From Christensenella sp. UBA3798 (GTDB lineage Bacteria > Bacillota > Clostridia > Christensenellales > CAG-1252): a stretch of DNA of 12,701 nt. The notes under the pieces were generated by a model. It saw nothing but the letters and a program-made list of their open reading frames with translations, was not told the origin of the DNA and made no database searches. Made by a program: the position numbers and the translations under genes. The stretch lies in the NCBI GenBank assembly GCA_002368735.1, contig DFEQ01000033.1:1-12701 (forward strand), written 5' to 3'. This document shows positions 1-6,664 of the stretch, one piece after another. Position 1 is the first letter of the stretch; each line of letters opens with the position of its first letter.

Positions 1-57
1 ATCACTGCGAAGCAATATCACTCGCGCAAGCGAATATCACCACAAGTTCATAACTTG
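1..57. repeat. ATATCAC-linked hairpin repeat array
   Basis: Short perfect inverted repeats are separated by a constant linker ATATCAC (15-21 and 34-40, with a partial copy at 1-5). The hairpins are 6-14 (TGC/GCA, loop GAA), 22-33 (TCGC/GCGA, loop GCAA) and 43-57 (CAAGTT/AACTTG, loop CAT). Stem sequence changes from unit to unit while self-complementarity is kept. The window starts inside the array, so its full length is unknown. It ends just before the ribosome binding site of the next gene and may lie in its 5' untranslated region. This is a third linker family, distinct from the ATGATGTA and AACTTCACT arrays elsewhere in the window. Confidence 0.7.
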
Positions 58-74
58 AAAAAAGAGGTCACACT

Positions 75-1379
75 ATGGCAAGTAAAGAACCCGAAAGAAA
101 GACAAAGAAAACGGCGGAAAAGACGGCGAAAAGAGCGGTCAAGAAGGCGGCGAGGAAGCATCCCGGCGTAGTCATCGCCATCGTCGTCATCCTGCTCGTG
201 CTGATCGCGGTGGGAGTGGTGCTCTATCTCAAAGTGGACGCCGTGCAACAAGCGATCAACCGCATCATCGATCCGCCTTCCGAAACGGCGACGGTATCGG
301 GTGACGGGAGCGGCAACCTTTCGGGTGGGGGCGACGGCGCTTCTTCGTCGGACGGCAGCGGGGATACTCCGCCCAAGGTGACCACCTACGGCGACAAGGA
401 TCTCTCCTTCCACTTCCTGGAGCTGGGCAATAATTATACGGGCGACAGCACCTATATCAAGGCGGGGGACGTGGACATATTGATCGACGCGGGCTCCAGG
501 CAGAACAGCGCCGCCACTATCGCCGCGGAGGTCAATAAGTATTGCACCGACGGCAAGCTGGAATACGTCATCGCCACCCACGCGCACCAGGACCACATCG
601 CGGGCTTTACCAATACCAAGACGAACGACGGCATCTTCAAGCGCTACGAATGCGAGGTCATCATCGACTTTGCTTTGACCAACGCAACGAGCGCCACCTA
701 TAATAATTACGTCACGGCGCGCGACGCGGAGGTCGCCCTCGGGGCGAAGCACTATACCGCGCTCGAGTGCGTGAGGGAAACAAACGGCGCCAAGAAGACC
801 TACGAGCTCGGCGAGGGGATGACCATGACCGTCCTCTATCAGGCGTATTACGAGACTAAGACCGATGACGAGAATAACTATTCGGTGTGCGTGCTCTTCA
901 CGCACGGGGACAAGAATTACCTTCTGACGGGCGACCTCGAAGCGGAGGGAGAAGCCTCCCTCGTGGAGAATAACGCCCTGCCCGAAGTGGAGCTCTTCAA
1001 GGCGGGACACCACGGCTCCTATACCGCGAGTACCGATACGCTCCTCAAGGTCATCAAGCCGAAGATCGTGTGCGTGTGCTGCTGTGCCGGCGCGGTGGAA
1101 TATACGCAAAACAGCGCCAACACCTTCCCCTCGCAGGCTTTTATCGATCGCGTCGCTCCCTATACGGTGCGCGTGTACGTGACGACGGTGGGCACGGTGG
1201 CGTACAACGAGACCAAGGGGAAGTACGAAGACACGGGTTTTGCTTCGATGAACGGCAATATCACGGTGCTCAGCCGAAACGGCGAGGTCACGGTGACCTG
1301 CTCGAATAACGACACGGTGCTGAAAGACACCGAGTGGTTCGCCGCCAACCGAACGCGCCCGCCCGCATGGGCGGCGTAG
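75..1379 (+). CDS. Membrane-anchored ComEC-like metallo-beta-lactamase-fold hydrolase
   Basis: This 434-residue protein probably acts outside the membrane. A Lys/Arg-rich N-terminus (1-30) is followed by one transmembrane segment (about 32-52) and a Gly/Ser-rich linker (about 72-100). The metallo-beta-lactamase domain follows from about 110. It shows the metal-binding motif THAHQDH (168-174), TGDLE (285-289) with the further metal-ligand Asp, and AGHHGS (310-315). This arrangement is that of the C-terminal domain of the DNA-uptake protein ComEC and its stand-alone relatives. There is no ComEC channel domain, so a role in competence is not implied and the substrate (nucleic acid or other phosphoester) is unknown. 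A run of cysteines, CVCCC, lies at 333-337. Start ATG 75 follows GAGGT (64-68) at a normal distance. The last residues, RPPAWAA, are encoded by a hairpin of the downstream repeat array, so the native C-terminus may have been altered. The fold is clear; the function is inferred only at family level. Confidence 0.85.
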   Translation: MASKEPERKTKKTAEKTAKRAVKKAARKHPGVVIAIVVILLVLIAVGVVLYLKVDAVQQAINRIIDPPSETATVSGDGSGNLSGGGDGASSSDGSGDTPPKVTTYGDKDLSFHFLELGNNYTGDSTYIKAGDVDILIDAGSRQNSAATIAAEVNKYCTDGKLEYVIATHAHQDHIAGFTNTKTNDGIFKRYECEVIIDFALTNATSATYNNYVTARDAEVALGAKHYTALECVRETNGAKKTYELGEGMTMTVLYQAYYETKTDDENNYSVCVLFTHGDKNYLLTGDLEAEGEASLVENNALPEVELFKAGHHGSYTASTDTLLKVIKPKIVCVCCCAGAVEYTQNSANTFPSQAFIDRVAPYTVRVYVTTVGTVAYNETKGKYEDTGFASMNGNITVLSRNGEVTVTCSNNDTVLKDTEWFAANRTRPPAWAA

Positions 1380-1483
1380 AGCGCGCTTTGCGCGCATTAT
1401 GTATCGCCTACGGCGACATGATGTACGCCCTATGGGCGCATGATGTACCTGCTTTGCAGGCATGATGTATCGGCTGACGCCGA
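1359..1483. repeat. ATGATGTA-linked hairpin array A
   Basis: At least six successive small hairpins, most joined by the linker CATGATGTA. They are 1359-1374 (6-bp stem, loop GCAT), 1381-1395 (GCGCGC/GCGCGC, loop TTT), 1404-1416 (TCGCC/GGCGA), 1426-1438 (CGCCC/GGGCG), 1448-1460 (CCTGC/GCAGG) and 1470-1483 (TCGGC/GCCGA). Loops are mostly 3-4 nt. Stems differ from one another but each pairs with itself. The array begins inside the last codons of the preceding gene. A 34-bp block (1414-1447) recurs exactly at 7637-7670 in the same orientation. No cas genes are present and the unit length varies, so this is not CRISPR. Confidence 0.85.
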
Positions 1484-1490
1484 TATTGTC

Positions 1491-1508
1491 AATGCGGAAT
1501 GCGGAATT
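1491..1508. repeat. AATGCGG heptamer repeat
   Basis: Two tandem AATGCGG heptamers followed by a partial third (AATT) separate the ATGATGTA array from the AACTTCACT array. The two-heptamer core recurs at 6488-6501, just after the chorismate mutase stop codon. It may be an edge or remnant of a dispersed repeat. No function is evident. Confidence 0.5.
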
Positions 1509-1533
1509 GTGCTGCTCCGCAGGACACCTTAAC

Positions 1534-1633
1534 TCGCCGAAGGCGAACTTCACTGTGAACGCAGCGAATAACTTCACTGACGAAGTCAACTTCACTGCGC
1601 ATTTATGCGCAACTGCACTTTCCGCATAGCGGA
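1534..1633 (+). repeat. AACTTCACT-linked hairpin array
   Basis: A second linker family, AACTTCACT, joins small hairpins: 1534-1546 (TCGCC/GGCGA), 1578-1588 (TGAC/GTCA, loop GAA), 1596-1611 (TGCGCAT/ATGCGCA) and 1621-1633 (TCCGC/GCGGA). The linker TTCACTGTGAA at 1549-1559 is itself nearly palindromic. The block 1563-1596 (34 bp) occurs exactly as its reverse complement at 7705-7738. The array lies between the metallo-beta-lactamase gene and the promoter at 1671, in a gap with no credible gene. Confidence 0.8.
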
Positions 1634-1670
1634 ACTTCGCTCGCTCCCGCTTTCCGCGCGGAGAAAACAC

Positions 1671-1699
1671 TTGCATTTCGATCAGTGCGGTGATATAAT
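1671..1699 (+). promoter_or_regulatory. Sigma-A-like promoter, TTGCAT-17-TATAAT
   Basis: TTGCAT (1671-1676) and a perfect TATAAT (1694-1699) are separated by 17 nt. It lies about 30 nt upstream of the small membrane protein start. No equally good promoter was seen between here and aroF, so it may also drive the leader peptide and the aro operon. That wider role is inferred. Confidence 0.75.
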
Positions 1700-1729
1700 T
1701 GAACTATCCCAAAAAGGAGTGTGTCTATT

Positions 1730-1951
1730 ATGGCAAAGAAAAAGAGTAATGGCGGCGCATACGGCTTCGGTCACATCATCAACATCATCCTTGCGATCAT
1801 CCCCATCACCAGCATCATCCTCGGTATCGTGACCCGTGCTCAGCGCGGCAAGATCCTCGGCGCTGTGTTGAACTTCTTCCTCTTCCCGCTCTTCTGGATC
1901 GTGGATATCATCACGGTGATATTTGATAACAAGCTCAGTCTTCTCGCATAG
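1730..1951 (+). CDS. Small two-helix membrane protein, uncharacterised
   Basis: A 73-residue protein with a basic start (MAKKKSNGG) and two hydrophobic segments (about 15-35 and 43-64). A short loop TRAQRGK lies between them and probably sits on the cytoplasmic side. Start ATG 1730 is chosen because GGAG (1716-1719) stands 10 nt upstream. An in-frame GTG at 1721 touches the ribosome binding site and is unlikely. It is the first gene after the promoter at 1671. Its stop codon lies 4 nt before the start of an 18-codon aromatic leader peptide, so it may be co-transcribed with the aro operon and translationally coupled to the leader. I recognise no named family. It lacks the Pmp3/YqaE signature. 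Possible roles, such as membrane stress or an aromatic amino acid-related function, would be speculation. Confidence 0.75.
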   Translation: MAKKKSNGGAYGFGHIINIILAIIPITSIILGIVTRAQRGKILGAVLNFFLFPLFWIVDIITVIFDNKLSLLA

Positions 1952-1955
1952 CATT

Positions 1956-2012
1956 ATGACGCGCAAATTCGGCTTTTATTACGGATATTACTATTTCGCG
2001 GATCTGAAATAA
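1956..2012 (+). CDS. Phe/Tyr-rich attenuator leader peptide
   Basis: This 18-codon reading frame encodes MTRKFGFYYGYYYFADLK. Eight of the 18 residues are Phe or Tyr, clustered at residues 5-14, with five Tyr. It ends at TAA 2010-2012, just before an RNA segment that can form either an antiterminator or a terminator, and upstream of the DAHP synthase/prephenate dehydrogenase operon. This is the arrangement of classical ribosome-mediated attenuation, as in pheA and trp leaders. The peptide is expected to act only through its translation: stalling at Tyr/Phe codons would favour expression of the operon. No Shine-Dalgarno sequence precedes ATG 1956. It starts 4 nt after the upstream stop codon, so reinitiation is the likely mode of translation. 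Expression is unproven, but composition and position together make chance unlikely. Confidence 0.72.
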   Translation: MTRKFGFYYGYYYFADLK

Positions 2013-2014
2013 GT

Positions 2015-2074
2015 TTCGGCTGTTTTTGCGTTGATACCAAAGATAAAAAAGCGGTCGAACAATCGGCCGCTTTT
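2015..2074 (+). terminator. Attenuator of the aro operon (antiterminator/terminator)
   Basis: The terminator hairpin has arms 2047-2058 and 2063-2074: 12 bp with one G-U pair, loop ACAA, and a U-rich 3' arm and tail. The antiterminator is segment 2015-2027, which can pair with 2046-2059. I count 13 pairs, including two G-U, with one bulged G at 2051, and they occupy the whole 5' arm of the terminator. Segment 2015-2027 imitates the terminator's 3' arm (TCGGCTGTTTTT against TCGGCCGCTTTT), so the two structures exclude each other. A protector pairing of 1961-1967 with 2025-2031 is also possible. A ribosome stalled on Tyr codons 1977-1994 would mask 1961-1967 and leave 2015-2027 free. One at the stop codon (2010) would cover part of 2015-2027. 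Pairings were worked out by hand. Confidence 0.72.
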
Positions 2075-2119
2075 AATTTATAAACGTTTTCGCCCGCGCG
2101 GCGAATAAAGGAGAACAAT

Positions 2120-3126
<1,007 letters not shown>

Positions 3127-3130
<4 letters not shown>

Positions 3131-3966
3131 TAAAGACAGTCGGCATCGTCGGGCTCGGGCTGATGGGCGCGAGTTTCGGCAGAGTGCTTGTGAAAAACGG
3201 ATACACGGTGTACGGCAGCGACCGTAGCGACTCTGTCATGCAGAAGGCTCTCCTGGCAAAGGCGTATACCGAGCCCCTGACGAAGGAGAACGCAAGGGAC
3301 GTGGACCTCCTCGTCTTTGCCATCTATCCTCGCGCCTTCGAGGAGGCGGCAAGGGAGTATCTGCCCTTTTTAAAGAAGGGGGCGATCGTATCCGACTTTT
3401 GCGGCAATAAGCGCATCGTCACCACGGCGATGAAAGCGCTTGAAAGGGAGAAGGGCGACCTCGTCTACGTCGGTGGGCATCCGATGGCGGGCAGGGAGTT
3501 CTCGGGCGTCGAGCACTCCTCGGTGCGCCTCTTCGACGGGGCGTCCATGATACTTGTCCCCGTGACGGAAGACTTATTTGTTCTCGCGGAACTAAAGAAA
3601 TTCTATCTCTCCCTCGGCTTCGGCGAGGTGGTGGTCGCCACCCCCGAAACGCACGATAAGATGATCGCCTACACCTCGCAGCTGTGCCACGTGGTGTCCA
3701 ACGCCTTTATCAAGAGCGAGAGCGCCAAGGAGCACGGCGGCTATTCGGCGGGCAGTTATCGCGACCTGACGCGTGTGGCGAGGCTCGAGCCAAAGATGTG
3801 GGCGGAGCTGATGACGGATAATCGCGACTATCTGAAGGGGGAGCTCGACACGTTGATCTCCGCCTTGCAGGCGTATTCCGACGCGCTCGGAAGGGGGGAT
3901 GAAGACGCCCTTCGCGTCCTCCTGGCAGAGGGTGACCGCATCAAACGGGAGATAGACAAGCGATGA
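3127..3966 (+). CDS. tyrA: Prephenate dehydrogenase
   Basis: Oxidatively decarboxylates prephenate to 4-hydroxyphenylpyruvate, the precursor of tyrosine, with NAD(P)+. This 279-residue cytosolic protein has an N-terminal Rossmann domain with GIVGLGLMG (6-14) and an acidic/basic loop SDRS (31-34). VGGHPMAGRE (115-124) contains the catalytic His118. The helical dimerisation domain follows, with HDKMIAYTSQLCHVV (176-190) and YRDLTRVA (211-218), both typical of the family. It ends without the C-terminal ACT domain seen in longer Bacillus-type enzymes, so direct tyrosine inhibition through that domain is not expected. Control may then rest on transcription attenuation and on DAHP synthase. Start and stop overlap the flanking genes by 4 bp (ATGA at 3127 and 3963), which implies translational coupling. 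No pheA accompanies it in the window. Confidence 0.93.
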
Positions 3967-5198
3967 AGGTAAAAGTCATTCCGCATTCACTATCCGGCGA
4001 CCTTCCCGCCGTGAAAAGCAAGTCCTACGCCCACCGCTATTTGATCGCTGCGGCGCTGTCGGGGGGCTCGGTGCGCTATGGCTCGAGCGAGGACGCTTCC
4101 CTTACCGCGCACGCCCTTTCTACGCTCGGATTTAAAGCGGAATTTGCGGATGATTCCGTGAATTATGAGGGTTTTTGTCCACCTGCAAACAGGGTGGGAC
4201 CCTTCGTTGGGGAGAGCGGCAGCACGCTGCGTTTTCTCCTCCCCCTCGCGCTTGCCCTTGGTGTGGAGGCGACCTTCAAGACGGCGGGACGGCTTGCGGA
4301 GCGCCCGAGGGGCGCCTTGACGGAGGCTCTTTCCGCGCACGGCGCCCTCATCGACGGGCTGTCGGTGAAGGGCAGGCTCACGGCAGGGGTGTACGAGATA
4401 GACGCGACGGTCAGTTCGCAGTTTATAACGGGACTTTTGATGGCGCTCCCCCTCCTTGATGGAGACAGCGAGATCGTGCTCCTCGGCAGAACGGTGTCGG
4501 CGCCCTATATCGACATCACTCTCGAAGTGCTCCGCGTGGCGGGGATAACGGCGGAGAGGACGGAAAGAGGCTTTTTCGTCCCCGGGAAACAAAAATATAA
4601 GCTCAAAACCGCCGTCGTGCCGGGAGACTTCTCGGGCGCGGCATTTCCCCTCGTGGCGGGCGCTCTCGGCGGCGTGGTCACCGTCTCGGGGCTCGACCTA
4701 TCCTCCGCGCAGGGAGATAAGGCGGTCGTGGACGTTATCAAACGGGCGGGCGCAGTCGTGACGATTTCGGACGGAAGTATCAGCGTGAAGAAAGGAGAAT
4801 TGCGCTCCTTTACGGAGGAGGTAGGGGAGACCCCCGACCTTGCCCCCATCCTCGCGGTCCTTGCGGCTTTTGCGAAGGGGGAAAGCGTGCTCAAGAGCAT
4901 TTCGCGCCTTCGCGATAAGGAGAGCGACAGGCTCGTGGCGATAGAGGAAATGCTCTCGCGTGCGGGCACTCATTGGCAGGAAGAAGGGGACTCCCTCGTG
5001 ATTCGAGGCGGGCAGCCGCAGGGCGGCTCGTTTTGCGCCTATCACGATCACAGGATGGCGATGGCGGAGGCTATCCTCGCCGCGTATAGCGATGGGGAGA
5101 GCACGATAGACGATATGACCTGCGTCAAGAAGTCCTATCCCGAGTTTTGGGAGGACTTTGCGGCGCTTGGAGGAAGGTATGAAGTGGAAAGGCGATAG
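3963..5198 (+). CDS. aroA: 3-phosphoshikimate 1-carboxyvinyltransferase (EPSP synthase)
   Basis: Transfers the enolpyruvyl group of phosphoenolpyruvate to shikimate 3-phosphate, the penultimate step to chorismate. This 411-residue cytosolic enzyme has the two-domain inside-out barrel signatures. These are KSKSYAHR (18-25), GESGSTLRF (83-91, in place of the common GNSGTT/GNAGTA phosphoenolpyruvate loop), ERPRGAL (113-119), SSQFITGLLMALPL (151-164), GDFSGAAF (221-228), catalytic TPDLAPILA (290-298, Asp292), RLRDKESDR (315-323) and DHRMAMA (362-368). It is somewhat shorter than the usual 425-430 residues, mainly in loops. It starts in an ATGA overlap with tyrA. Its last 20 bp overlap aroC and contain the aroC ribosome binding site. 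Glyphosate class cannot be assigned with confidence by eye. Confidence 0.94.
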   Translation: MKVKVIPHSLSGDLPAVKSKSYAHRYLIAAALSGGSVRYGSSEDASLTAHALSTLGFKAEFADDSVNYEGFCPPANRVGPFVGESGSTLRFLLPLALALGVEATFKTAGRLAERPRGALTEALSAHGALIDGLSVKGRLTAGVYEIDATVSSQFITGLLMALPLLDGDSEIVLLGRTVSAPYIDITLEVLRVAGITAERTERGFFVPGKQKYKLKTAVVPGDFSGAAFPLVAGALGGVVTVSGLDLSSAQGDKAVVDVIKRAGAVVTISDGSISVKKGELRSFTEEVGETPDLAPILAVLAAFAKGESVLKSISRLRDKESDRLVAIEEMLSRAGTHWQEEGDSLVIRGGQPQGGSFCAYHDHRMAMAEAILAAYSDGESTIDDMTCVKKSYPEFWEDFAALGGRYEVERR

Positions 5199-6222
5199 AA
5201 TAGCGTTTGAAGTGTACGGCACCTCGCACGCCCCCGAGATCGGGGTCAAGGCAACGGGGCTCCCCGCGGTGGCTTTTGATATCGTGGGACTTCGGGACTT
5301 TATGGATAGGCGCCGCGCAAAAAAGGCGGCGTATTCCACGCCGAGGCTCGAAGCGGACGAACCCGAGATCACTCTCTCCGAAAAAGAATTTTGCGCCGTC
5401 ATCAAGAATGGTAACGTCAAAAGCTCCGACTATAACGAGCTGTACGGCATCCCCCGTCCTTCGCACGCGGACTACGCGGCGCACCTTATGGACGGCAGGC
5501 TGGACTTTTCGGGCGGCGGAGAATTCAGCGGTAGGCTGACCGCTCCCCTCTGCGTGCTCGGCTATATGGCAAAGTGCTATCTCCGGGGGCGGGGCATTCG
5601 CGTTTCCGCCTGGGTGTCCGCGGTGGGAACGGTCAAGGGCGCAACCTATAAAAGCGGGCTCACCGAGGAGATGCTCTCGGCGGGCGAAAAGGGGGAGTGG
5701 AGTCCCTTGCACAAGGGAGAAATGCTGGACGAAATAACGCGCGCGGCGGCGGATAAGGACTCGGTGGGCGGCAGGATAGAATGCGCGGTCACGGGCTTCC
5801 CCGGCGGGATATCGGGCGGCATCTTCGGCTCTCTCGAAGGGAAGATATCTTCCATCCTGTATTTGATACCCGCGGTGAAAGGGGTGGAGTTCGGCGCGGG
5901 CTTTGACCTTGCCGCGATGCGCGGGTCTGTGGCAAACGACCCCCTCCGCATCGAAGGCGGCAAAGTCACCGTTATAAAGAACGACGCGGGCGGCATCAAC
6001 GGCGGCGTCAGCAACGGAAACGCCATCACCCTCGGGGTGAGCGTACGCCCCACACCCTCCATTGCAATGAAGCAACAAAGCGTAGACCTCGTGAAAAAGG
6101 AAAACGTGGATATATCGATCAAAGGCAGGCACGACGCCTGTATCGTACCGCGCGCCGTCCCCGTGGTGGAAGCGGCTGTGGCGATAGCCCTCGCGGACGC
6201 GCTTTTGGAGGAGGAAAAATGA
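5179..6222 (+). CDS. aroC: Chorismate synthase
   Basis: Converts 5-enolpyruvylshikimate 3-phosphate to chorismate with reduced FMN as catalyst. Start ATG 5179 gives 347 residues and is supported by GGAGG (5169-5173) at 5 nt. An in-frame TTG at 5158 adds seven residues without support. Family motifs are RPSHAD (93-98), DSVGGRIE, GGINGGVSNG and RPTPSI near residues 270-295, and RHDACIVPRAVPV near the C-terminus. The first signature, normally GESHG, reads GTSHA but keeps the catalytic His. The usual RSSARET stretch is replaced by a GGGEFSGRLTAPL type sequence. From memory, related variants occur in other clostridial enzymes, so I take this as a divergent but probably active branch. Its stop overlaps the chorismate mutase start (ATGA at 6219). 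Confidence 0.92.
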   Translation: MKWKGDRIAFEVYGTSHAPEIGVKATGLPAVAFDIVGLRDFMDRRRAKKAAYSTPRLEADEPEITLSEKEFCAVIKNGNVKSSDYNELYGIPRPSHADYAAHLMDGRLDFSGGGEFSGRLTAPLCVLGYMAKCYLRGRGIRVSAWVSAVGTVKGATYKSGLTEEMLSAGEKGEWSPLHKGEMLDEITRAAADKDSVGGRIECAVTGFPGGISGGIFGSLEGKISSILYLIPAVKGVEFGAGFDLAAMRGSVANDPLRIEGGKVTVIKNDAGGINGGVSNGNAITLGVSVRPTPSIAMKQQSVDLVKKENVDISIKGRHDACIVPRAVPVVEAAVAIALADALLEEEK

Positions 6223-6476
6223 GCGAATTGGACGTACTCAGAAAGGATATCGACAGGCTGGATAAGGAGATAGCGGAGCTTTTGCTCGCCCGCTTCGCCG
6301 TCGTGAAAGAGATCGGCGAGGTAAAGAAGAGGGAGAATATCCCCGTCACGAATACGGGCAGGGAAGCGGTCGTGATCGCACAGGTGCGCTCCTGCGCCCT
6401 CGACGATGCCGAAAAGGACGCCCTCGAAAGCGTCTTCCGCACCGTCATCGCCGAGGCAAAGAAGCTGGAAGCGTAA
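6219..6476 (+). CDS. Chorismate mutase, AroQ class, monofunctional
   Basis: Rearranges chorismate to prephenate, feeding TyrA in the same operon. At 85 residues it is a single AroQ helical domain, expected to be an intertwined dimer. By alignment with the E. coli chorismate mutase domain, the active-site residues are Arg8 (in LRKDID), Arg25 (LLLARF), Lys36 (EVKK) and Arg48-Glu49 (GREA). Glu84 stands at the position of E. coli Gln88; a glutamate is also used there in the yeast enzyme. E. coli Asp48 corresponds to Asn45. ATGA overlap with aroC implies coupling. The protein ends soon after the last active-site helix residue. The last 210 bp (6267-6476) recur with 15 differences at 7355-7564, beyond an inserted segment. 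The 3' part of this gene may therefore have been brought in by that segment. Confidence 0.9.
   Translation: MSELDVLRKDIDRLDKEIAELLLARFAVVKEIGEVKKRENIPVTNTGREAVVIAQVRSCALDDAEKDALESVFRTVIAEAKKLEA
6267..6476 (+). repeat. Direct repeat, left copy: 3' end of chorismate mutase gene
   Basis: This is the left member of a 210-bp direct repeat; the right member is 7355-7564. I count 15 mismatches: 13 synonymous, one amino acid change (Thr46 to Ala), and one in the stop codon (TAA/TAG). The final stretch of more than 60 bp before the stop is identical. The two copies bracket an AT-richer segment of about 0.9 kb that carries one minus-strand gene. Confidence 0.9.
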
Positions 6477-6664
6477 GACGAAAATTTAATGCGGAATGCG
6501 GCGCACGAAGTGCGAATGAAGGATCGGTTATGCCGCTTTGGCGAAATGCCTGCGTTGCATCCGGATTTCGAATAATGGTTTTTCTATATAGCGTTTGAAA
6601 AAGGACTAAACGGTAATAAGTTTTTGCATAGCCGCGTCTACGCTTTAGTTAGATCAAAATTAGA
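6477..6664. other. Non-coding left part of inserted AT-rich segment
   Basis: No credible gene lies here. It begins with the AATGCGG heptamer pair (6488-6501), followed by a small hairpin (6502-6514, CGCAC/GTGCG, loop GAA) like those in the arrays. Base composition then turns AT-rich. TTAGATCA-like direct repeats occur just before the stop of the minus-strand gene. I see no clear intrinsic terminator for the aro operon or for the convergent minus-strand gene. Confidence 0.5.

Noticed and set aside
1359..1633. CRISPR array
   Set aside because: The repeated part is a short linker, the variable part is self-complementary, unit length varies and no cas genes are near.
48..1676. Long minus-strand open frame of 542 codons opposite the metallo-beta-lactamase gene
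   Set aside because: It lies antisense to a gene with clear catalytic motifs, runs through the repeat array, and its translation is Arg/Val/His-rich without recognisable domains. It is a by-product of GC-rich codon bias.
1721..1729. GTG start at 1721 for the small membrane protein
   Set aside because: It directly abuts the GGAG ribosome binding site and leaves no spacing; ATG 1730 is correctly spaced.
1952..2119. T-box riboswitch or other aptamer before aroF
   Set aside because: The conserved T-box element (TGGNACCGCG type) is absent and the region is too short. The aromatic leader peptide with paired hairpins explains it better.
5125..6132. Minus-strand frame of 335 codons opposite aroC
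   Set aside because: The translation has no known domain and mirrors the codon structure of chorismate synthase. There is no ribosome binding site.
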